DNA of 64,000 nucleotides, taken from contig NC_134982.1 of assembly GCF_965638725.1 (NCBI RefSeq), forward strand, positions 372,001 through 436,000. Direction: 5' to 3'. The notes beneath the pieces were generated by a model. That model was not told where the DNA came from, ran no database searches, and saw only the letters and a list, made by a program, of their open reading frames with translations. The position numbers and the translations under genes are program-made. The DNA is from Aptenodytes patagonicus. Its lineage: Eukaryota > Chordata > Aves > Sphenisciformes > Spheniscidae. Below are positions 1 through 12,300 of the stretch, piece by piece; the first letter of the stretch is position 1, and every line of letters begins with the position of its first letter.

Positions 1-318
1 CATATGATCCATTCCCAGTCAATGCGGAAACGCTAAGAAATCAAGAAGGATTGAAATCCTACCAGACATCACCAACTGTTGCTGAGCCTGAGCCCATCAA
101 ATGTAAACAAGACACAGCAAAGAGTGGGCATTTAGCTACTGGAGCTAAGAAGAAATTACCACCAGCAACACTGTCAAAAAAACCCCGACTGGAGGAGAGA
201 GGAAATGTCAGCAAGGATCCTAGCTGTGTTAAAGAGTCTGTGAAGAGTGAGGCAGGCATGATTCATAAAGAAGATAGAAAAGAGCAAAGGAAACTAATTT
301 TGAAAAAGGATACCAAAG
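1..318 (+). CDS. ALPK2: ALPK2 exon, linker before Ig domain (5' end outside window)
   Basis: The frame is open from base 3 to the donor at 319-320 (GTAAGAG), ending in phase 1. The translation is hydrophilic and lysine-rich ([18 protein letters not shown], later [10 protein letters not shown]), low in complexity and with no domain. This is typical of the long disordered region upstream of the ALPK2 Ig-kinase module. No acceptor is visible before base 1, so the exon start is unknown. Reading past the donor gives another 31 codons to a stop at 413, which I take as intron read-through. Confidence 0.85.
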
Positions 319-3300
319 GTAAGAGAAAACTGATTTTCATTTCTGTCCTTTCCCATCGTTCTGGCTACAGTACAAAATTCAAATTCATTAAACACACTGC
401 AAGCCTCCTTTAGTCTAAATCATATCAGCTAAAGGTGTCCTGCCCTCACTGATGTTAATTTCCAGTTCTGTGAACTTAGTAACTAGTGCTGTCCCTGTGC
501 CACAGAGCTGAACCCTCCCTAACATCCTTTTCGTAGCTGGCAAAAATGTGTTAAATTTATGAACCTATTTGAAATAGTTACTTCTTCATTTGTCTCCTCG
601 CGTAACATTTTCAGGAATGTATAGCATAATGGTACCACATAACCACACAATACAGCAACTGCAAGCGCAGTACTTGCACGTTGTTATGTTCCCACAGGGC
701 TGTATTCCCAGTTATGCTCCTACACTGTGGCTCCCAAATGCAATTACCCTCTCGTGGTTACCAAATGGTTTTATTACTAGCAAAGTATTGCTGTTATTAG
801 TAGGGTACCACTGATAAACATAATGTTTTGCAGTCCTATCTGATGACTGATGGCTGGTTCTGCATTCATTTTCACCACTGTTGGTCATAAATGACACTGA
901 TGAAATTAGCAATATTAAATTGACATAGAAAACATAATTGAAATGAGGTTCAGGTTGCTTGTCACAGTCTCTAGGAGGTTGCTATTAGGTAAAATGCAGA
1001 CAGAAGTAGCAACAGTGTAACAGCTAGACAGATGAGGCATTTGTGGTTTCTATGGATACTTTGCAAGGACCAAGGTCTTATTTTTACCTTTTGACATTAC
1101 ATTTCATGTTCACATCATAAAATAATTTAATAGGTCAGAGCAAGACTGAACAGTGACTAAAAGTAAGCTACACAACTGTGAAGCTCTTCAGAGAGTCTAA
1201 TTACAGTGGGGTCTGGTGAGAGTTCTACTTTTCCAATCACATTTAAAAAAAACCCAAACTTTTCTCTGTTTGAAGATGTGTCCTTTGCCAGAACCAAATG
1301 TGTGGGAGGAGAGACACATTCCTTCAAAGCAGAGCAAGCAAACTGCAATTACTGAGAAATGCCTGATCTTTTTCCATGTACCTGAGGCTATGCTTGAAAA
1401 ATGTTTTAAACATTCAGGCTTGCATCAGATAAGACTGAATTTTCTTAACCTGCTTCTGATCTGCTTTAGTCTAGACTGAAATGAATGTATGTTTGTACTT
1501 CAGAGAATTGTGTGGACCTTTTCCCAGCATTATGGGAAGGTTGGTATGGTTAGTCTGGTATATACTCAGTGTTCTCTTTTGTATTATTTTCAGCTGCAGG
1601 AGGGACGACTTTGTGGTTAGGGCAGGGAATCTAGAGCTGTTAGTTCTATTTACAGTTCTGTCACATACTGTCTGTGTCATTTTAGCCCTGATTCAGCAAG
1701 ATTCTTAGGCCTAAGGACTTCAGTGACTACAAGTTAAACATAGCAATGAATTCCAGGTGCCTGACCCTTGGAGTTGGATCCAGCATTCCTTCGGCATTAG
1801 GTGTGGAAAGTTAGACTGCTGGAATGGCATCGCTGAGGGAGATGTGTCATGCCAGCTCATTCAGAGTGCAGCAGCTCAGAATTAATACAGTAGGAGACAT
1901 AACATCTTGTATTTTATATCCCTTACATCTAGCAGGGATGTCTCACTTGAGCACAGGGATGTGTCATGATCCCCAAACTTTTCCCTAAGTATATATTGAT
2001 TCCCTTTCTTTCCAAGTACCCTCCATCCTCCCGCTCACGCCATGCCCACGTGCAGAAGATGCTGGAGCATTCTGTGAGGCAGAAAACAAGTCTTAGCAGA
2101 GAACCAGGTTATCAGGACCTTCCCCAGACTGGGCAGAGTGCTGTCTTTCTGTAACCTGAGTGATTCTTGGATTTGTTCTACACGATGGTCAATGTTTAGC
2201 AAAAGAACCGTGCCCTATGGCTGGAAAGGTAGGGACTTTCTGTAGAGGCGGGAAATTAATCCTTTGAAACTGAAGAGGGAAGCAAAGGCCACTGACATTA
2301 CCAAATGCAGATATCTAACCACTAAGTGGGGGTTCCTCCCTTCAGCTGTGTTTTAAAGGAAATGGTGCCATCACTGCATCTTGCAAAGAGTCTCATCCTG
2401 GCTAGGTATGTTCCAAGAACACCTTGGAGACTGGGCATCTCCTGGGACTTAAAGTCTTTTCTCTCAAAGGCTGTGATCAGTTAAAAAAATCTACTAGGTA
2501 CAAGTATTCAGTTAATATGAATTCTCATTATGTAACCATATGGTATGCTGTACCTTTGTGGTGTCTTTTTTTTACTGATAAAACCAGCTGGTCCTTTAGT
2601 TAGAGAGAATGTGTTTTGACTAAGAAATTATTTTATGTCGATGACTTTTCAGGCTAGAACTTCCCTTGGGTCCTATTCCATAAATTCAAAATGTCTTTGC
2701 ATTGAAAACATTTCTATTGACTGTGGGGGGCACTGAATCAGTCTTTTAAAACCTCTGTATTTTAAAGCCTTGGTTTCTGCATCAGAAGAAATCATAATTA
2801 TTTACCAGTGTTGTCAGATTCATATTAACATCTGCAAATCATTCTGGGATTCCTTTAAAATGCCAAAACAATATCATTATGTTCTAATCCTAAACTGTGG
2901 CTCTTCTGTTTCAAGCTCCCAAGCTGCTGAAGAAAATCCAAGCAGAGTTGTTCCCTGACTGCTCTGGAAATATTAAGCTATGCTGTCAGTTTGGTGACCT
3001 TCATAGTGACTCCACCATTACATGGACTAAAGATTCCAAGTTACTAGCTCGACTGCAGAGAAGGTGAGTGAATGTTTCTGAAGGACTGGTAGTTTCTGAA
3101 TAGCTTTTGGGAAAATATGCAATTGATTCACTCTTGTACCTGTTGAGAGATTAGTATGATAGGTGCAAATAATAAGTTTAAACAGGGTCATTAAGAAGCA
3201 TATCTTCACACAGTGCACTAATATTGGTCATAGTTTGCATTCCATCACCAGTAATTCCTCTCAGCCTGTTCATAACCAGTCTCATCCAACTTTCAAGTAC

Positions 3301-6300
3301 TGTAAAAGATCAAATGAAGTTTCAACCTCAGCACCCAGCCAAACAACGTAAACATGCTTGGTTAATATGTGGGAGGCTGTCTGTCCTTGTGTGGTGGAAG
3401 TGAATTGCTGAAACAACTAACATGCAATGTAGAGCTTGACGTGATTATTCCGCAGAAGCAATACAGACTGGGGGATGAATGGATTGAGAGCAGCCCTGCA
3501 GAGAAGGACTTGGAATACTGGTGGAGAAAAAAATGGATGTGAGCCGTCAATGTGCACTTGCAGCCCAAAAAGCCAATCATATCTTGTGCTGCATCAGAAG
3601 AAGTGTGGCCAGCAGGTCAAGGGAAGTGATTCTCCTCTACTCCGCTCTCATGAAACCCCACCTGGAGCACTGCGTTCAGCTCTGAGGTCCCCAGTACAAG
3701 AAAGACATGTACCTATTAGAACAGGTTCAGAGGAGGCCACGAAAATGATCCGAGGGCTGGAACACCTCTCCAGTGAAGAAAGGCTAAGAGAGCTGGGGTT
3801 GTTCAGCCTGGAGAAGAGACAGCTCTGGGGAGACCTTCTTGTGGCCCTTCAGTATTTAAAGGGGGCTTATAAGAAAGATGGAGAGAGACTTTTTACCAGG
3901 GTCTGTAGTGAAAGGACAAGGGACAACGGTTTTAAACTGAAAGAGGGTAGGTTTAGAATGGACATAAGGAAGAAATTCTTCACTATGAGGGTGGTGAGAC
4001 TGGCACAGGTTGCCCAGAGAAGTTGTGGATGCCCCATCCCTAGAAGGTCAGGTTGGATGGGGCTTTGAGCAACCTGATCTAGTGAAAGATGTCCCTGCCC
4101 ATGGCAGGGGGGTTGCACTAGGTCATCTTTGAAGGTCCCTTACAACTCAAACCACTCTGGGAGTCTATGATTCTACTTTGAACTTCATATTCTGTATCGA
4201 ATGGAACTTGAAGCTGATTGGATTAAACTATGGGAGTTGAATTTAAGGAAGAATGATCTCTCCCCTCAACCCAGCCAGTTAAGCTGACTCTGAGTGACAA
4301 GAAGCAGTCCAATGAGAAGGGTGGAAGTAAAAGCTTCTTAAGGCCTTTATCAGGATCTTTTCCAGCTTTTCTTAAAACTCCGTTTTTATGAAACGAGTTA
4401 TTTTCTTCTGTAGCAGTAATGACATTCTTATCGCATAGCTCTTAAAATCTGTTTTTAATGTTTCAAAAATACAAAATTAACATTACCCAAAGCAAAAAAA
4501 GAAAAGATTTTTCCATCAGAATGCACAATTCTGTGAAAGTGAGTAAATTTTGTAGGAAGGCATCTTCTAAGATGTTCTTTTAAGGGGAGAGAAAAAGTTG
4601 CACAAATTGGTTAAACTTCCCATGTCATTCTGATTCTTGTTGTTTTAACTATACTGATTTTGATTATTGTATTGCAATATCCATTGTAATATTAGTACAT
4701 ACCATTATCTGCTAAATAATTTTGCAGTGTTTTAACAAATAAACATTGCAGAGATATCAAATTTATCAGTTTTTGCAGTGATAACAAGTAAAATATGTGA
4801 TAACATAAAATATTTGCATTTTAACTTCATAGGATAAATATATTTCAAAATGTTGGAATGAAAGTGAAATATATAACAGAGATTTAGAGTAAGAGAGATT
4901 CCTAATTACAATTTTTCCTTCAAAAATGTTCAGTAGAGTTCAGTGGAAATCTCCCTTCCATCACAATAAAAATCCAATTAATTGTTTTGTGTGTACCCAA
5001 GCACTGTTTCTTCTTTTGGAAGTATACATCAGTCTACAGAAATATATAATCTGGACTGTTTGGTACATCTTAGCTTTTACTTTCAATAGGGGGCATTTAC
5101 AGGAAATTTGGCAACAAATCTTTAAATTTTTATTACCTGTCAACACATGGAAATATGTGTATTGAAAAATACACATTGCTAGTAATATTAATATCTGCTA
5201 AGTAATTTAATTTAAAAACTATTGTTGGACAAATATGTTCTCCAGTATGCCAAAATATCATGAAACTTCATGCTGCCAACAAAACTGTGCACATCTTCAC
5301 TAATTCACTTCACAAAAGCTCTGAAGCACAATAGCCAGGTCTCCATAATCCCTGCATGGATTATCTGGCTTGCAGATAAATACTTCCATGGACATCCACT
5401 GTGGTACATGTGAAAACCTTCATGGTCTAAGAGGACTTGTTCACTCAGGCATAGCACTGTTTCAGTGTGGTTTTATTGCTGCCAGAGCCAGCTTGGGTCT
5501 GCAAGTACTGTAACTGCATTCACGTGTCATTGCACCCCTGTTAATAATATCTGCCTTTGATCCATTTGTGAAATTGTGTATACAGACATCAGAGAGTAAA
5601 CATCTAGCTTGAAAAAAGCAAAGAAACAGAGAAAGCTGAGTGAGGAGTCAATATTGAGGAACAGCATACAACATTTTGGGCTTTTATATGTTCATACTTT
5701 ATATATTTGGCCATGATATTGATAGGGATATTAGAATGCCTTTTGGTGTGATTTAATTATTTTTAGATTTGATTGAGGTACTTTCCTCTCAGAGTGTAGT
5801 AGGATCATCTATTGTGAAACACATAATAGGCTGAATGCTTCTAAGTATTTCACTTCTAAGTGAAATAAAATATTTTGTCTACTTGCATCATATTTAAATC
5901 AATCTTTGCAGTGAGGGACAGAAATTCCAGGGACAGGAGGAGAGATACGTGGAATAATCAGGAAAGGTCTTTTAAAAGTATTAACGTGGAAAATTAACAT
6001 CTTCTGTTCCAGTGCCCAGGATGACTCTCCTGTCTCTTTGGCAATAGCTAAAGCCAGTAACAAAGACCAGGGAATGTATTATTGCTGCTTGAATAATATG
6101 TATGGAAAGGTGACTGCTGAGTTTAATCTGACTTCTGAAGGTAAATCCCAGTTTATAATTTTAATTAATAATAATAATGACAATGGCAGTTTCCTTTTTT
6201 TTTTTTTTTTTTTGGCTACAAAAGCTGTTTCTTTGTTTCCTTGTAGTATTGGAACATCTCTCAAGTTTTCAGAATTGGGAAGGTAAGTACACACATCTGC

Positions 6301-9300
6301 TTGAATGTGTGCTCTAATCTTTGTTCCTTCTGATTTCCAAGTAGAACAAAAGATGGAAAAATACAACCAGACTGAGACATTTTTACAGTTATCCCGTGGG
6401 AAACTATGGGAATCCCTTGAAGCCATTGAATCAGTATTGTGTTTTTGCTAGCTGTCTTTCCCTTTTTGCACTCACCTTTGCTGTACCATCAAAGATAAAA
6501 TTTCGCTTTAATTCATGGGAGTTTTGTAGGTGAAATACCCTCCTGTAGGATGGAATGGTTTGTGTAGAGTATGGAGTACCTGCTGTGACAAACCATTGAT
6601 TTGAACTTGACTGTGTAACTCCTTGTTAGCTTGATGCACTAGCACTTCACAAACAGTAAACAATGAAATAGCATTGCATCGCATCATGCAGAGACACAGG
6701 CACACACAGAGTACTGAAAGCTCTTTTGGCAGAAAAACTTGCCAATGGTGTTTGAACACATGGTCTTTGCAAGTCACCTGCTATGTAACTTTAATCCAAG
6801 AGAAAGACGGGCATGAAGATTTGGAATGCTTTCCCCATATGTTAACTTGCATTTAATCACACTCGGCATATGTCTTGCTGTGCTACAGCTAAAGATAGAC
6901 AGTGCATTGCAAATTGGTTTATCATTTCTGAACACACTGTACTAATCAAGTACTTCATTCGGCCAATTGATTTTTCTTTCTTTTTCTAGAAGAATAAAAT
7001 TAAACGTTTAGTTCCTTGTTAACATGAAGACAGGACTTTTCATGTAACAGCACTGTGTAACTTTTGATCAACAGAGAATTTTAGGTGGAGTTAAGGAGCC
7101 TTCTAATTCTAGCTTTATATGTGCACTGTTTCCTCTGTGCTTCAAAGAGAGGCAATAGTGTACAGAGTCTAAACCAGAGATAACTACAAAGGGGAGCTGG
7201 AAGGACTGCATTGCTGCGTAGTATACACCTTTTGTTCTCCTATTTATCTTTTCCACTGATGTTCATTGAAATGTTGTGATTACAGAGACTTGAAGTGCAG
7301 TTAGAATTGTTTAGTTTGTCTCAGTGCTTAACCTTCACCACTTCTTTTTCCCCCTATATTTTTTTTCCGTTTGTATTCCAGTGATCATTTAAAAGGGTGA
7401 AATCCATAATCCTGCTTGATTTCAGTTGTAACAAACTCAGGCACACATTCTTATGCTACTGGTACCTTCAAAATCCACAGGTGGGGGCATAAGAGAAATA
7501 TACCAATTTCTCCTGAATATAAAGATCACTAAAATTGATCTATTTGCTTTTTGATTGAAAAGGCTTTGACTAGGAAAGGCATGTTTCCATCATGGTTGTA
7601 TAGGATAAGGACTGAGACCTCTTTCAGCTGAGTGTCTCTACAAACATGTTGGCAGAATCTTTCCCTGAAAAGATTCCAAGCTGAAAGCTAAAAGAAGCTC
7701 TGGTTGTACCAGCAACTTCTGGCTTTTCTGAAAAGACAGGCTAGCTTTGGAAGAACGTGCTCTGAGCACATTGGGCACAGAACTGTGTTCTACTTTTAAA
7801 TTCATATCTACATACACTGCTGTACATTAGCTTTATTACTGTCTCTGTCTTCCCAAAAAAGCAGAGTTGGCAGGATCTCTGTATTCCCTCAATGGCTCTT
7901 TAGTTCTCAGTCAGCTTGACTTACTTCACATTCATTTGAAGCTCCAGTTTACAACTCCCCTAAAAAAACAAGATTCTGTGGTCTTTACCTCTGTTTTTTG
8001 TTTGCTACACTCTGTATTCTCTCCTTATGAACCTGAACTGCCACCTTTCTCCATGCTGGCTTTCGACAGTACAGGCAACAAGCTAAATTTAGAGGAGCAG
8101 GGTCTCAGCCCCTTATTAACACAAGTGAGGCCATGTATTCTGTGTCCATTGGGCATTTTCTTTAATACTCTATGGAGAGATGCATTTGTTCTCCCATGTC
8201 CACCCCTTTCCATGTGACTGCAGAAGGATGTTGTGCAGAACGAAGTGGCATTGTGTTTTAGGTGTGGAAGAAATTGAATTCATGCAGCTCATGTTCAGAG
8301 AAGATTTCATCAGTGACAGCTATTTTGGTGGGAACCTGCATGGAATAATAGCTACAGAAGAGCTTCACTTTGGTGAAGGCATGCACCGGAAAGCCTTCCG
8401 AAGTAAAGTGATGCAAGGCCTCGTGCCAGTGTTCAGTCCTGGCCACCCCTGTGTTCTCAAAGTGCACAACGCGATCTCATATGGGACCAAGAGTAAGGAT
8501 GATCTGGTTCAAAAGAACTACAGACTAGCACTGCAGGTAAGCTTCCCCTGTCCTTTGTAAGCAAGAATTGTGGGGAAAAGCTGTCTTGCAAATATTGACA
8601 GATGATCTCTTAATTGTTTTGAGTAATATTCCATAGGCATATCTGTTTGTAATATAGGAATGCTATGTCCAAAATACTGCAAGAGAGTATGCGAAGATAT
8701 ATGCAGCTGAAGCTGAACCCTTGGAAGGCTTTGGGGAAGTACCAGAGTGAGTATATATCTATTTTTATATACATATACACGTATGCGTGTGTGTATTGTC
8801 CTGTGCCACAGCTGCCCACTGACTGCTAGGAGTAATTACTAAAGAAGAAGAAAGAGGAATCCTGAGAACAGTGTTACAGCTGGAGTTATGACCTAAATAA
8901 TACTGAGTATCAAGGTGGTGAGAGAGATTCCATTCCCCTTAGAGAAGGATAATAAGGAGTGACGACAGTAAATAGCAGGCAAAAGGCATGATTTTGATAT
9001 AAATTTAGAGGAAATTATTCATGTTAGTGAAGTAACACCAGTAGGTGATACTACTAGTATCATCTAGTAACAGCAGTAGGGGATAAGTCAGGCCTTCCAA
9101 CTTTTCATTAAAAATGAAATCTTGAGAGAAATCATGATCATTCTAAAGCTGGTATGAAGTCACTCCATAGGCAAGTTTTCTATGTAAAGAGAGGCTTAAG
9201 TCAAAAAGCTCAACTCTGATGCTAGGTTTTCCCAAAGATTGGTTTATTTCGTATCGGAAGTTTTCCATTTCCTGAATATGTGTACATCAGACCAATAGCT

Positions 9301-12300
9301 CAATACAGGTTCACCTCTGCCTCTGAGGCTGGGAAGTGGCACCTTGAGGATTTCGTAATAGATCTTTTTCAACGGATTTCTTGTTCCAGTGTCAGGCTAC
9401 TGTGTAGAGTTGAGTTTGCAATGGATGGTTGAAATTCCATCTGCCTTGCTTCAAGGATAAGACCTACATGCTGAATCTCCATCTCCATTTAGATGACACA
9501 AGATCTGCTCAGCTGCACTGATTCCCTGAAAAAAAGGACCACTTAAAACACAGCCTCTGGAATGATTCCTTAAAGCAGCCTTTTCAGGATTAGAAACAGT
9601 GATGGAGATGGCAGCGGAATCTTTTAGGGAAAATATTTGTGCAAGTCAGCTTCTTTTCTGGAAATATATTGCTCTTGGTAAGATTTGTGTTTGAGAGATT
9701 TCTCTAGGCACAGGATATAACCTCTAGTTTTGATATGAGAGAGAGAGCAGTATCCTACAAAAACTAGAAGTCTGGTGCAAATAACAGACACATGGAAGGT
9801 TCAGATCTGGTGCTCTATTCTAAACAATTGGCTGGAAGACAGCAGGTAGGAGCAAGAAGAGATAATGTGCATATGCTTTTGGTTTGCTTTTTAATTTCAA
9901 AATTTTAAGGCTAGATTCCTTTCTTCTAGCCAGCCCTTGTCAGACCAAACTTGCATTTAAAAGAGGGTATATTCCTTGCAACATTTTATAAGAGAAATAG
10001 AGCAAGAGAAAAGTCATCCACGTTCTCCAGGGTTAGCTTTAAAGCTACAGCCTTAGCCTATCTGTGCACGTTTGACTGTAAGAGAAAGCTGGGGAAAGGA
10101 TAGAGGAAGCACTGCCCTATAATAGTCAGTGGCCTGGCAGCTAGACATTTATAAAAGGGCAGGAGGGGGAGAGAGATTCTGTGGTCTTGAGGTTACTTAC
10201 GATACTTCCACAATGGAGTAGTACTAACATTTCCTTTAACCAGTGACCCATTTATTTTCCTTTCAGTGTGCAGTAATATGAAACTATATGGAGCCTTATA
10301 TACTAGTACTAGTTGTTCACTTTAATGATACTGGTAGAGTTAAGCTGATCTCATACCTTGAATGAGTAGGTTAGAACTAGACAAGTGCCTACAGTCGCAG
10401 TGATTGTTCCTTAGAAAGAGAATAACTACTAGTATAAAGGCCATTTGTACCAGTTTAACTGCATGTGCTATAACAATAAGAGTAAAATATCACATTTTAC
10501 AAATTTACATATTTATCACAAATAAATTAATGGTGTCAATAAAGCTTGATTGTGGACTAGGACTGGAAGACTTATACAGAAGGGCTCTAGTTATATGTGG
10601 TTCTCTGTCCCATGACTAACTCTTCTAGACCTCCTTTCAATGTATATAGAGTACATATGTACATTCACGATTCTGCCAGTTCCAGAATCTACTACAAGTA
10701 TGTCTGGAAGCAACTATACCACCCCTTTGGCAGTGTTGCTCTAAGAGATAAGGCTGTTTGTAAGAAAGCAAGTAACTAGAAACCTGTTTTGTGGTGACAG
10801 TCATTTCTCCCATTTGTTCTGAGATACTGCTAGGAGCTCTTGTGAGCTAGCTGATAAAATACGGTTATGTTCCGTTACCAGCTCCAGCTGAATGGCTTTC
10901 CAAAATGACCTTATCTCAGAGCAGTATTAAATTCCACTCTAATATACACTGATGTCACTTTTTTGCTTACTCTAAGGTTTTAATTTTGGAGATTTATACT
11001 GTAGTATCGGAGTGCTGCCTAACAAGAATGCTGAGTTTTTCCAGTGTAAGTACAAACAGAAGGCAGCTATCTGTGAGGTAGAACATTGCTTTCCAGACAG
11101 CAGGAACTTTGGTAACCAAGAAGTTCATGTTGCCAGTGAGACACATACTTCCTTCCAGACTATTGTCATTATGACTTCACATTCAGTCTTTGTCTTTGGG
11201 AAGACCATGAAACCCCAAGCAAAATTTTATTTGATACTGGATATGAGGTTTTGGCATGGTGCATCTTTAGACATAAATGGACCTAGCCTGTATTCCTACA
11301 AAACTTTGTAAGTCTTTCTGGCTAAACTAGCTCAATTTCTAAATGAATAAAATGAGACAAATTTTGTCAAGTTTGCAATTTCCTGAAAACTTCATACAGA
11401 ACTAGCTGCAGTTTTCTGACCTGGATTCAAACTTTGCTGAAGCCCAAGAATCTTCAGATTCTAGATTTTCACTTGAGTCAACTTGTCTTGAAAATCTGAT
11501 GATCTTTCCAGAGACTTTCTTGTTTCCTCTTACTTTTTTGATAAAGTAGTTGCTTTGTATTTTCATTATCAAAAGTGTTTGCTAATTTTGGATGTGTCAG
11601 GTTTTAGAAGTCTAGTCTGAGAAATCCTCCACTTACACTGGTCTTGGGCAAAGCACTTTCTGGAGTGGATCAAATTTGCAGGTGCTTAACACCTCAGAAA
11701 GACTGAATCATATATCAGTCAGACTGAGCAGCTAAAGCAGTGATACTCCAAAATAAGCAAGCACCCTTTATTGTGCAGAGTTTAGATTTTGGGATGTAGT
11801 AAGACAACATTAGAAAGTATGCTTTGAAAAAGTTTACATCTGAGTAAATAATACAAAGAAATAAGCACATAGAGGATAATGCAATTATGTTCTAGAGCTA
11901 CCTAGAAATCTGAATCTTGCCCAGATGTCTCCTGGCTTGGTTTAGACTTGGTAGCTGTTCATTCACTCTCTGAGATCATTGTCCACTTTGTCTGTTTCTT
12001 ACTCCTTCATTGACAGAACTCTCTGGATTTTACTAGTTTTTATCCCTTGATTTCAGGATCATTCCTATTTTTCTTGTTCATCGCCCTGCTAATAACATCC
12101 CCTATGCGACAGTGGAGGAGGAGCTGGTTGGGGAATTTGTGAAATACTCTGTCAGGGATGGCAAGGAAGTAAATTTCCTGAGAAGAGACTCAGAGGCTGG
12201 CCAGAAGTGTTGCACCTTCCAGCACTGGGTGTATGAGAAGACCAATGGGAGCTTGCTTGTCACTGACCTGCAAGGTGAGTTGTCTGAGTCGGGGGCAATC

